From Pseudobacteriovorax antillogorgiicola (GTDB lineage: Bacteria > Bdellovibrionota_B > Oligoflexia > Oligoflexales > RGVZ01): DNA of 45,460 bases. The notes under the pieces are model-generated. The model was not told the origin of the DNA. It was given only the letters and a program-made list of their open reading frames with translations, and did no database searches. A program made the translations under genes and the position numbers. Each line of letters begins with the position of its first letter. Within the stretch, counting starts at the first letter, position 1. Below, piece after piece: positions 26,597-34,522 of this stretch. The stretch is from NCBI GenBank assembly GCA_945898195.1, contig CAMDHM010000023.1:1-45460 (forward strand), given 5' to 3'.

Positions 26597-26626
26597 AAAA
26601 AAGCCCCACCCGTCGCCAGGCAGGGC
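26595..26626 (-). terminator. Terminator of the histone-like gene
   Basis: On the minus strand, a GC-rich stem of about eight pairs (GCCCTGCC against GGGTGGGGC, with GU pairs) is followed by eight Ts. The T-run overlaps the folE2 stop codon. Confidence 0.75.
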
Positions 26627-26648
26627 AGTAACCGGACCTAGGTCCTGA

Positions 26649-26768
26649 TTACTTCTTCTTGGCGACTTTTTTCTTCGCCGGCTTCTTAGCCTTCTTGGTG
26701 GCCTTTTTAGCGGCCTTCTTTTTGGTCTTTGCAGCCTTCTTTTTCGCGGTCTTTTTCTTAGCAGCCAT
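26649..26768 (-). CDS. Lys/Ala-rich histone H1-like mini-protein
   Basis: A 39-residue protein of almost only Lys and Ala with a few Thr, Pro and Val (for example AAKKATKKAKKPAKKK). AGGAG lies six bases before the ATG and a strong terminator follows, so it is a real gene in spite of its low complexity. It resembles the C-terminal tail of histone H1 and bacterial relatives (Hc1, AlgP). A DNA- or RNA-binding, nucleoid-compacting role is likely but inferred from composition. Confidence 0.85.
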   Translation of the reverse strand: MAAKKKTAKKKAAKTKKKAAKKATKKAKKPAKKKVAKKK

Positions 26769-26933
26769 CGTTTTCTCCTTCGTTTAAATGCGGTTGACCG
26801 TCAATGAAATACGGATGCATTCCCATCGCGTGCAACCAATCTAAAGGTAACTCATAGGAATATTATTACAGAATTTTTTAAGGATGATCAATTGTTTGAG
26901 AGAAGAATGTGAATCTTTTATTCGTTAAAGAAT

Positions 26934-27275
26934 TTACTTGAGGCATCCAGTCGCCAAAAAAATCTCCTCGAGATTTAGTTTTGTATCGATACATTCCAAT
27001 CCGTAACGATACAGGTCGCGTTTTCCAAAATCCTCTTTGCTCCATATGACACGCAGTTTAACAATTTGACGTTTTTCAACAGAAAGGCCTATTTCCGTGC
27101 CATCTGCAATCTTTTCACTCAGAAGAATTCCAAGGCCATTAGGACTCACATCGAGGGGGCGTGCCGAAATTGTCTTGTCGGAGGCGATCAAAAACATCCG
27201 ACCAGGCATTAGCCCCGTGAGGATGACCCGCTCATTTGACCGGCGTTCTTTGAAGGCCAGTTTTAACTTTGTCAT
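26934..27275 (-). CDS. PilZ-domain protein (cyclic-di-GMP binding)
   Basis: A 113-residue protein. The start at 27275 has AGGAG six bases upstream; a frame to 27311 adds 12 residues without a ribosome site. The PilZ marks are FKERRSNERV (the RxxxR block) and DVSPNGLGI (the DxSxxG block), so c-di-GMP binding should be intact. It is a single-domain protein and may act as an adaptor. Partner unknown. Confidence 0.88.
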   Translation of the reverse strand: MTKLKLAFKERRSNERVILTGLMPGRMFLIASDKTISARPLDVSPNGLGILLSEKIADGTEIGLSVEKRQIVKLRVIWSKEDFGKRDLYRYGLECIDTKLNLEEIFLATGCLK

Positions 27276-27565
27276 GCTTTTCTCCTGCACACCCTGTTGG
27301 AAACGCCCCATCCTGCAGCAACAGATTTTTCACATAAATGTCATCGGTCATGTAGTGCGGTCTCATGAGACATAACGTTTAACTTCCTGTAATTAAATGA
27401 GAAAACACCTTTAAAAGAGAGTCTTGAAAACGTTACGTTGAAATTTCCGTGATCTGCGACGTGCCTGCAACAGGCACGATCGGCTCGGAATCGGGTAGAA
27501 TATAAAATAACGAATCATAGAACGCTTGACCCGGTTACCTAATGAGGGGCCGGCGGAGGAATGAA
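27276..27565. other. Longest gene-free stretch (290 bases), contains an inverted repeat
   Basis: AT-rich spacer between divergent PilZ and IrrE-like genes. It holds AACGTT twice, a perfect inverted repeat at 27460-27478, a TATAAAAT-like run near 27502 and TTGACC near 27526. No RNA gene recognised. Confidence 0.5.
27460..27478. repeat. Perfect 8-bp inverted repeat, CGTGCCTG/CAGGCACG
   Basis: The two arms are separated by three bases. No T-run follows on either strand, so it looks more like an operator than a terminator. It lies about 90 bases before the IrrE-like gene start. Confidence 0.5.
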
Positions 27566-28264
27566 ATGATCGCTATCTTTCCACAACTTGCCGCGTGCGC
27601 TGCCGTTAAGGACATCGAGAAACTTGCGGTCTTGGTCCGCACTCAATTTGGATTCACGAATCCCCGAATTGATTCACGGGAGTTATTAAGGTGCATTGGC
27701 GTCGAGACTGAGGCCCTCCAGCTCGACTGCGCTGGAAACTTGTTGGTGCGTGACGAAAAAGGCCAATTTTCGGTCATCGCACTGGTGCCCGACGGACTGA
27801 CGCGGGATGTGGGACAGTTTCGTTTGGCTCATTTACTTGGGCATTTTTTATTGCATGTGCAAAGCGGAATTGCCGGTGGGACTTATAAAGGCCATGGCTT
27901 TCGCGAGTTGGTGTGTCCATACGCCCGTTACTTATCTGGAACTTCAGCAGCCGGGATTAAGGCGACGTCACGTGAGGAGGCCGCCGCTGAAGATCTTGCT
28001 GATGAATTTGCGGCGGCCGTCCTTTTACCAAAAAGTTTGATGGAGGCGGCCGTCGCCAAAGGGGCAGGAACCGCTGAATTATCGACTTTTTTTGGGTGCA
28101 GCCCGGATCTTATTGCGTGTCGGCTTGCCCGTCTTGGCCTGGTGAAGCAGGATGTTGCTGCGGGCAAGACGCCTCCACATGCCGGTGGCAAGGGGGGGAT
28201 GGCTCGACTTCGCGAGATCGCGTCCCGCTTGGAAGGTTCCGCCGGGACGCCATCGCGCAAATAA
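27566..28264 (+). CDS. IrrE/ImmA-type protein with degenerate HExxH motif
   Basis: A 232-residue protein. The start at 27566 has GGAGG six bases upstream, better than the ATG at 27542. Residues 83-97 read VGQFRLAHLLGHFLL where active ImmA/IrrE peptidases have FTLAHELGH; His89 and His93 remain but Glu90 is Leu. The downstream EEAAAEDLADEFAAAVLLP block is normal and holds the third-ligand Glu. The C-terminus is a basic tail. It was probably a metallopeptidase and may now only bind metal or a partner. It lies 17 bases before acetoacetyl-CoA synthetase. Confidence 0.75.
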   Translation: MIAIFPQLAACAAVKDIEKLAVLVRTQFGFTNPRIDSRELLRCIGVETEALQLDCAGNLLVRDEKGQFSVIALVPDGLTRDVGQFRLAHLLGHFLLHVQSGIAGGTYKGHGFRELVCPYARYLSGTSAAGIKATSREEAAAEDLADEFAAAVLLPKSLMEAAVAKGAGTAELSTFFGCSPDLIACRLARLGLVKQDVAAGKTPPHAGGKGGMARLREIASRLEGSAGTPSRK

Positions 28265-28281
28265 GAAAGAGCAAATCATTC

Positions 28282-30294
28282 GTGCCATTACTTCCGTCGA
28301 ACATGCATGCCTTTGCGGCTTTTGCCAGCGAGCGCCATGGACTTGATCTGTCCTCTTGGTCAGCCCTCTACAAATGGTCGATTCAGACCCCGAATCTTTT
28401 TTGGGGGGCAGTTGCAGATTTTACCAAAATTGCTTGGCAGAGGTCGCCAACGTCGGATGTTTACCTGGAGCCACCGTCGGGAATGATGCGTGGCGCTAGA
28501 TGGTTTCCTGGCGCTCGCCTCAATTTTGCGCAGAATCTGATGCCGCGTCCGGGGCTGCAGGAAGTGATTATTTCTCATGCAGAGGGGTCTCGGAGGCGTT
28601 TTCTATGTGCCTCTGAGTTGCGAGAACAGGTCGCCGCATGCCAGGCGTCATTGCGAAGCGCGGGAGTCATAAAGGGCGATCGCGTTTGTGGCGTTTTGGC
28701 CAATACGCCGGAAGCCGTTGTTGCAATGCTGGCCACGGCGTCCCTCGGCGCCGTTTGGGCTTCGTGTTCGCCCGATTTCGGGGAGCAAGCAATCATTGAT
28801 CGCTTTAGCCAAATTGCGCCCAAGGTAATGTTTGCCACTAAAAATTATATGTATGGCGGCAAGTATTTTGATTGCACGGAGAAAATCAGGATTTGTGCTG
28901 ATCGTTTGGCTTCCGTCAATCCACTTCGCAAGGTTGTGTGGGTGGACCATATTTCTGGAGTTGCTAGGCAACCGCTCGAGGTTGGGAGTGAAGCGTGGTG
29001 GAGCGATTGGATCAACCCGTCAAATGCGTCTGGTCAGCCAGACCCTCTGACCTATGAGTCATGCGCGTTTGAAGACCCTCTTTATATTTTATTTTCATCT
29101 GGAACCACTGGAGTTCCAAAATGCATCGTGCACAGTGTTGGTGGAACGCTTTTGCAGCATAAGAAGGAAATCTTGTTGCATAGCAATTTGGGGCAACCCG
29201 GGATCGCCGAATTTGATTCTGAGTCACGCCTCCTGTTCTTTACGACGTGTGGCTGGATGATGTGGAATTGGATGGCTTCGGCGCTGGCCTGTGGCACGAC
29301 GATAGTGCTGTATGAAGGCTCTCCAATGGCCTCTGAGGCAAAAGCCCTGTGGCGTATTGTTGAGTCCGAAAGGGTTACGGCGTTTGGCCTTAGTCCAAAA
29401 TATGTGGCCACGTGCAAGTCGGCTGGCTTGCACCCCAAAAAAGAATTTGGCTTATCGCGTTTGAAGTGGATTTTGTCGACTGGCGCACCGCTTTTGCCTG
29501 ACTATTTCGAATGGCTTTATGCCGAAGTAGGCAAAAATTTACATATCGCGTCGATCTCTGGCGGAACGGACATCATTTCGTGTTTTATGCTCGGTAACCC
29601 AATGGCCCCAGTGCATGTTGGGGAAATCCAAGGGCCAGGTCTCGGCATGGCAATTGAGTGTTGGGATGCCAATGGCAGACCAGTTCGTGAAGGGCGCGGC
29701 GAACTCGTCTGTACCAAGCCATTTGTCGCAATGCCGGTGGGATTTTGGAATGATCCGTCCGGTCAAAAATATGGCAAGGCCTATTTCGAACATTTTCAAC
29801 GCGGAGTCGGTGGCGGCAGAGAAATTTGGCGGCACGGAGACTATGTGGAGTTCACCGGAAACGGTGGAATTATTGTCCATGGCCGGTCCGATGCAACCTT
29901 GAATCCAGCTGGCGTGCGCATTGGTACGGCCGAAATTTATCGGGTTGTTGAACGTCAGGAAGGCGTATTGGATTCTGTTGCGGTTGGTATCGACCGGGGC
30001 GAGGGCGAGGAGGTCGTTCTGCTCGTTAAAATTGTTCCAGAGATAGTTTGGGATAAGTCTTTTGAAGAACGCTTGCGTCAAGTGATACGTAAAGAATTAA
30101 GTCCCCGGCATGTGCCGGCAGCGATTGTGCCTGTCGTCGATATACCTTACACGCGAAGTGGAAAAAAAATGGAGTTGGCAGTAGGCCAGACCTTGCGTGG
30201 TGAGGTTTTGGAAAATATATCATCGATTGCAAATCCGGCGTCGATCGATGCTGTAGCTGGCGTTCGGACAAAGATTTTTGTGAGGAAAAAATGA
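28282..30294 (+). CDS. Acetoacetyl-CoA synthetase (acetoacetate-CoA ligase)
   Basis: About 670 residues from a GTG at 28282, or 663 from the ATG at 28303; the frame continues upstream inside the previous gene without family similarity. Marks of the ANL superfamily: YILFSSGTTGVPKCIVHS (P-loop), TTCGWMMWNWM, SISGGTDIISCF, GRSDATLNPAGVRIGTAEIYR and the catalytic Lys region YTRSGKKMELAV. These are typical of acetoacetyl-CoA synthetase, which activates acetoacetate with ATP, for example from ketone bodies or PHB turnover. The usual LWxPS opening is missing, so the N-terminus is short. Confidence 0.9.
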   Translation: MPLLPSNMHAFAAFASERHGLDLSSWSALYKWSIQTPNLFWGAVADFTKIAWQRSPTSDVYLEPPSGMMRGARWFPGARLNFAQNLMPRPGLQEVIISHAEGSRRRFLCASELREQVAACQASLRSAGVIKGDRVCGVLANTPEAVVAMLATASLGAVWASCSPDFGEQAIIDRFSQIAPKVMFATKNYMYGGKYFDCTEKIRICADRLASVNPLRKVVWVDHISGVARQPLEVGSEAWWSDWINPSNASGQPDPLTYESCAFEDPLYILFSSGTTGVPKCIVHSVGGTLLQHKKEILLHSNLGQPGIAEFDSESRLLFFTTCGWMMWNWMASALACGTTIVLYEGSPMASEAKALWRIVESERVTAFGLSPKYVATCKSAGLHPKKEFGLSRLKWILSTGAPLLPDYFEWLYAEVGKNLHIASISGGTDIISCFMLGNPMAPVHVGEIQGPGLGMAIECWDANGRPVREGRGELVCTKPFVAMPVGFWNDPSGQKYGKAYFEHFQRGVGGGREIWRHGDYVEFTGNGGIIVHGRSDATLNPAGVRIGTAEIYRVVERQEGVLDSVAVGIDRGEGEEVVLLVKIVPEIVWDKSFEERLRQVIRKELSPRHVPAAIVPVVDIPYTRSGKKMELAVGQTLRGEVLENISSIANPASIDAVAGVRTKIFVRKK

Positions 30295-30551
30295 CAAAAA
30301 TGAAGCCTTCAAGCAATGAAACCAATGAAACCAATGAAACGACCTATCTGGAAAGCACCGAGGGTGTTCCAACCAAAGAACTGATGAAGGCTGCCCGCAA
30401 GCGTGAATACGAACGGGCCAAAGCATCACGAAAGGCCGACAAGGCTGCTGAAAAGGCGCGTCTGATCGATGCAAAAGCATTGGCGCGGACCGAGCGCGAC
30501 AAGGAACTTTGGTCAGCCCTGAAGCGTGGGACAGATGTGAGCGAGAAATGA
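30291..30551 (+). CDS. Small charged helical protein of unknown function
   Basis: An 86-residue protein whose ATG overlaps the ligase TGA (ATGA), with GAGG upstream. It opens with NETNETNET from three tandem 9-base repeats. From about residue 28 it is a single Ala/Lys/Arg/Glu-rich helix (about 45 residues). It is highly basic but not a known histone. It ends 13 bases before the ABC pair. Confidence 0.65.
   Translation: MTKMKPSSNETNETNETTYLESTEGVPTKELMKAARKREYERAKASRKADKAAEKARLIDAKALARTERDKELWSALKRGTDVSEK
30315..30341 (+). repeat. Three tandem copies of AATGAAACC
   Basis: Nine-base units at 30315, 30324 and 30333 (last base differs in the third). They keep the frame and encode NET three times near the start of the small charged protein. 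Confidence 0.85.
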
Positions 30552-30564
30552 TGAGCACCGACGA

Positions 30565-32268
30565 ATGAGCCTCTCGGCAAACCAATTTCTATGGCGCCAT
30601 ATCGCACGGTGCAAGTTGCTGTACGCTGGAGGCCTTGTTAGCCTTTTGCTAACGAGTGTGACCGAAGTTTTGACGCCGAAGTTTGCGCAATGGACGATTG
30701 ACGGTCTTGCCGCCAATAATTCAGCGCAATTGAATTCAGAAATGGTGCATAACAAGCTGACTTGGTTGGCTTTTGGGTTTTTTTTTGTAGGCTTTGCAGG
30801 ATTTCTCGGGCGAATCGGCTGGCGGCAAACCCTCGCCCGCTCGACACACGAATCCGGGCGGATGCTGCGAATGCGATTCTGGGATCAGATCACGGCCCTG
30901 CCTTTGCGATTCTTTCGCGAGGGCAGCCTTGGCGAAATCATGAGTCGCTTCAGTGCAGACATCAATCAAGCTCGAATGCTTTTTGGTTTTACTCTTGTTT
31001 TGTGGCTGGACTGCGTCTTTTTTACGGTTTTTGCGTTTGGCTCCATGTTTTGGATTAGTTGGCGTGCCGGCCTCGCCTGCCTGCTGGTTATCGGTGCGGT
31101 TCCGACCTTGATACGCAGTCTGGCGTTTCTGGAATACGTTCAGCATGAAAAGGCCCAGACGACCCTTGCAGCATTTTCGGGACGGATGGCTCAAAATCTT
31201 TCAGCCATTAGGATTCAACGTGCTGGTGGCACCGAGCGTTTCTGGAGTGAGATTCTAGAAACTGGAGCCCGACTTTATGCCCGGGACAGATTGCGGGTCC
31301 TCAAAACAGGACTCCGGATTTTTCCTGTGACCTCTGGGGCAAGTCTTGTTTGCGTGGCAGCAGTCATGATCGCGGGTTGGTCTGACCTTCATGCTGGTCG
31401 GATGGGAGCAGGGGGAATGTTCGCGTTGTTTGCCTATGCGACTATGATGCAGGCACCTCTTTTTGAACTTGCGGATTTAGTTTCGGAACTCCAACGCGGT
31501 CGCGCTAGCCTTGAGCGCGTTTTGCAGATCACGGTACCAACACCAGAAACGATCGTTTCTGGTGTAAAAAGAGTGGCCCCCGCACCGGATCACGCCACAG
31601 CCCTTCGCGTCATTGATTTGACCATCTATTCTGGCCGTTCTGGCGAAGGGCTGTGGCGTGATTCGGCGGGGGGAGCGGTGGGGCAATTTTTTACGGCTGG
31701 TCCACTTGATTTCGACGTTTCTACAGGGGAGTGGCTTGGTCTTTCTGGGCGCATTGGCTGTGGGAAATCGCTGTTACTTTCGACCCTCGCAGGAATCCAT
31801 CCAGATGCTTCGGGTACCATTGAATCCCTGGCTGCTACTTTCCAGCCACAACGTCCCTTTGTTTTTTCTGGGACCATTCGCGAAAATCTGGAACTTGGGA
31901 CGCCAGTCACTGATGCGGACCTTTTCTTGGCCCTTCAGGTGGTTGAGTTGGATGTCGAAATTCGCGCAATGAGTGGCGGTTTGGATGCCCACCTGCAGGA
32001 GGGGGGAATTAACCTCTCTGGTGGTCAGCGACAAAGATTGACCATCGCCCGCGCTCTGCTCCGTCAGTCTCCCTTAATGCTTATGGACGCCCCCCTTTCG
32101 GCCCTGGATGCTCGTACCGAGCAAAAAATTCTCGGCAATTTGCGGCAGCGTTTGAAGGGCTGTGCAGTCATTCTTGTCTCTCACCGGGCAGGGGTCTTGG
32201 CGGCATGCGATCGTATTTTTGAAATGGGAATTGAAAATGAAGCGAACAGAAAAACCATGCATTCTTGA
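30565..32268 (+). CDS. ABC exporter half-transporter with Ala at the catalytic Glu position
   Basis: A 567-residue protein with six membrane helices then an ATPase domain. Walker A is GRIGCGKS, the signature is LSGGQ, and Walker B reads LMLMDAPLSALD, so the position of the catalytic Glu (509) is Ala. This site cannot hydrolyse ATP efficiently. The linker between membrane and ATPase domains is unusually Gly-rich and carries a 20-bp inverted repeat in DNA. No strong ribosome site. The gene overlaps the next exporter gene by 32 bases. Confidence 0.88.
   Translation: MSLSANQFLWRHIARCKLLYAGGLVSLLLTSVTEVLTPKFAQWTIDGLAANNSAQLNSEMVHNKLTWLAFGFFFVGFAGFLGRIGWRQTLARSTHESGRMLRMRFWDQITALPLRFFREGSLGEIMSRFSADINQARMLFGFTLVLWLDCVFFTVFAFGSMFWISWRAGLACLLVIGAVPTLIRSLAFLEYVQHEKAQTTLAAFSGRMAQNLSAIRIQRAGGTERFWSEILETGARLYARDRLRVLKTGLRIFPVTSGASLVCVAAVMIAGWSDLHAGRMGAGGMFALFAYATMMQAPLFELADLVSELQRGRASLERVLQITVPTPETIVSGVKRVAPAPDHATALRVIDLTIYSGRSGEGLWRDSAGGAVGQFFTAGPLDFDVSTGEWLGLSGRIGCGKSLLLSTLAGIHPDASGTIESLAATFQPQRPFVFSGTIRENLELGTPVTDADLFLALQVVELDVEIRAMSGGLDAHLQEGGINLSGGQRQRLTIARALLRQSPLMLMDAPLSALDARTEQKILGNLRQRLKGCAVILVSHRAGVLAACDRIFEMGIENEANRKTMHS
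31589..31662. repeat. 20-bp perfect inverted repeat inside an ABC exporter gene
   Basis: Arms at 31589-31608 and 31643-31662 are exact reverse complements, separated by 34 bases. They lie in the linker between membrane domain and Walker A. The transcript would fold into a very stable hairpin. Confidence 0.9.
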
Positions 32269-34081
32269 GGCCCGAAAGGCCTTTGGCACTCCTCAGGTGC
32301 ATGGTCCACCAGGAATTCGTGCGTTGTGGCAACTTGCCGGCAAATCAAAGCCGGGGATGCTCCAGGCGGCCAGTATTTTATTTTTGGCTGCCATCTTTGG
32401 GACAGGGGCTTCGTGGGTGATGGGGACAGGGATTGATGCGATGGTTTCGAAGCGATGGGAGATCGCACTGCTTAATTGCATTATTTTCCTTGCCTTCGAA
32501 GCCCTTGCTGTCGCCCTTCAATACTTAGGGCGGCGTCGTTTGGCTGTGGTTACCACGGAGGTTGCTCTGGATGCCAGGTTGGCATTGATCGCAAAGCAAG
32601 CCTCGTTGCCGATGTCGTATTTCGATCAACAGCCGATTGGGCGAATTCTGACGCGCTTGACCAATGATGTCGAAGGCATCGAGGGTTTTTTTGGTGGAAC
32701 CCTTGCTCGGATGATGATCGCGGTGATTCAGATGATCACCGTTTTTGTTGGTCTGTTGCTCGTGGATTTACGGTTTGGTGCGATCACGATTGTGGTCGCG
32801 TTGCCGGCATTGGTTCTGGTTTTTGCACTTAATGGTCCTGTTCGGCATTGGTTGCGCGTATTCAAGCGTCATTCGGCGCATGTGAATAGCCTCTTCGCTG
32901 AATTAGTGAGTGGAATTGCAGTCTTGCGCACCTATGGTTTACAGAACTGGGCACACGGAAGGCTCTCGTCTGCCGTGCGTGAACAATTCACTGCCGGCAT
33001 GAGGGTGTTGCATTGGAATAGCCTTGTGCGACCGGCCGCTGTTTTCTTGAGCGCACTGCCAATGGGCTGGGTCATTTTCGGCGGCGGTGCTGAAGTTGCC
33101 GGCGGAACAATGACGATCGGGACGTTATCAATTTTTTTGCGGTTGGCGGAGCGCTATGGCACCCCAGTCCGGACGATTACACAGGAAATTCAGGTGATTC
33201 AGGAGGCGTTGTCCTCCGGTGAGCGTGTCCATGAAATGTTGGCGGTGGGTGCGGCTGCGGCGACCGTGGAACGCGACCATGACGATTATCCCAAGGAAGG
33301 TCAGAGTGGGAAATTACGTGCGGGCGTCTCTGGGGCGGTGTCTTTTAAGGCGGTTCACTTGAGCTACGGCAGCGGTAAGCCGGTGCTTAAAGATATTTCA
33401 TTCGATGTTAGACCTGGTGAGAGGGTCGGGATTGTTGGGCGCACAGGAAGTGGTAAAACATCCCTCGTTAGTTTAATTCCTGGTCTTTACGAACCGGAAT
33501 TCGGCCAGATCGTAATCGATGGTGTCCCCCTCGGGCAGTGGGACAAAGAATATTTGCGAAGGCAGATTAGTTTTTCAACCCAGGACGCCATCCTATTCAG
33601 TGGAACATTGCGCGAGAATTTGCTGGGCTTTCCTGGTAGTGATTTTGAAGACTGGAAAAGTGTCGAATGTGCCTGTCAGGAAAGTGGCCTTGGACGCTTG
33701 ATGCGCGAAGATCGATCGGGGCGATTCCGTTTGGGGCTTGATTCAAGGGTGTTGGCCGACGGCGAGAACTTCAGCGCTGGTGAAAAACAGATCGTCGCCC
33801 TAACTCGCGCACTTGTGACACGCCCGCGAATTTTAATTCTCGATGAAGCAACAGCAAGTGTTGATCGCAAACTTGAAGATCAGGCTATGGCATCTATTTG
33901 GCGCTTACTTGTGGATTGCACGAGTTTTATTATTGCCCACAAATATCAGACTTTAGCCGCATGTGACCGGATCTTAGTCATGGATGCTGGGCGGATTGTC
34001 GCTGATCTACCTTCGGGTTCAGAACTTGAGATTCGTGAGCGGTTGCAGGCTATCCGGGAACCGACTTCTGAGCTCATTTGA
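32237..34081 (+). CDS. ABC exporter half-transporter with altered signature motif
   Basis: A 614-residue protein from the ATG at 32237, which starts inside the upstream gene; a longer frame to 32162 would overlap more. Six membrane helices precede the ATPase domain. Walker A GRTGSGKTS, Walker B LILDEATASVD (Asp536, Glu537) and H-loop IAHKYQT are intact. The signature is FSAGE (512-516) instead of LSGGQ. This is the partner pattern expected for a heterodimer with the 30565 product. Its last 63 bases overlap folK on the other strand. Confidence 0.88.
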   Translation: MKRTEKPCILEARKAFGTPQVHGPPGIRALWQLAGKSKPGMLQAASILFLAAIFGTGASWVMGTGIDAMVSKRWEIALLNCIIFLAFEALAVALQYLGRRRLAVVTTEVALDARLALIAKQASLPMSYFDQQPIGRILTRLTNDVEGIEGFFGGTLARMMIAVIQMITVFVGLLLVDLRFGAITIVVALPALVLVFALNGPVRHWLRVFKRHSAHVNSLFAELVSGIAVLRTYGLQNWAHGRLSSAVREQFTAGMRVLHWNSLVRPAAVFLSALPMGWVIFGGGAEVAGGTMTIGTLSIFLRLAERYGTPVRTITQEIQVIQEALSSGERVHEMLAVGAAAATVERDHDDYPKEGQSGKLRAGVSGAVSFKAVHLSYGSGKPVLKDISFDVRPGERVGIVGRTGSGKTSLVSLIPGLYEPEFGQIVIDGVPLGQWDKEYLRRQISFSTQDAILFSGTLRENLLGFPGSDFEDWKSVECACQESGLGRLMREDRSGRFRLGLDSRVLADGENFSAGEKQIVALTRALVTRPRILILDEATASVDRKLEDQAMASIWRLLVDCTSFIIAHKYQTLAACDRILVMDAGRIVADLPSGSELEIRERLQAIREPTSELI

Positions 34082-34522
34082 GAGGGTTTTTTGGCTGACT
34101 GGATGCATCCAATCCGGAGCGATGTCAGTTGCTGGGACCAGGACAAAGTTTCGGTCCAGCATTCTTGGATGTGGGATGGATAAATCTTTCGAATGCACTT
34201 GGATCGAAATTCCTGCGGCGTCGCGCACCAGAATAATATCGAGGTCAATAGTTCGGTTGCCCCAGTGGACCTCACGGGTTCGTCCCAGGCCAACTTCAAT
34301 ATCCAATAAATGTTTCAGCAAGGATTCAGGATTTAAATTGGATTCAAGGAGGAATGCGGCATTGAGAAACGGTTGGTCGGCCGCACCCACTGGAAGGGTT
34401 GCGTATAAGGGCGACCGTGCTGCGATTTTGCCACATCTTGCCTCAACAAGATGGGCGGCCTTCTGGATTAAGTCCAGCCGGTCGCCCATATTAGAACCAA
34501 TGGCAATTAGATAGGCATTCAC
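34019..34522 (-). CDS. folK: 2-amino-4-hydroxy-6-hydroxymethyldihydropteridine pyrophosphokinase
   Basis: A 167-residue protein; the GTG start at 34522 overlaps the protease TGA (GTGA). It transfers pyrophosphate from ATP in folate synthesis. Marks: AIGSNMGDRLDLI at the N-terminus, LPVGAADQPFLNAA, GLGRTREVHWGNRTIDLDIIL (with the DLDI metal site) and IPHPRMLDRNFVLVP. The last 20 codons overlap the 3' end of the opposite exporter gene. Confidence 0.95.
   Translation of the reverse strand: MNAYLIAIGSNMGDRLDLIQKAAHLVEARCGKIAARSPLYATLPVGAADQPFLNAAFLLESNLNPESLLKHLLDIEVGLGRTREVHWGNRTIDLDIILVRDAAGISIQVHSKDLSIPHPRMLDRNFVLVPATDIAPDWMHPVSQKTLSNELRSRFPDSLQPLTNLKF

Noticed and set aside
28096..28281. N-terminal extension of the acetoacetyl-CoA synthetase frame
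   Set aside because: It overlaps the IrrE-like gene and shows no family similarity.
30315..30341. Tandem 9-base units considered as a CRISPR or mobile repeat
   Set aside because: Only three units with no spacers, in frame within a gene; ordinary microsatellite-type expansion.
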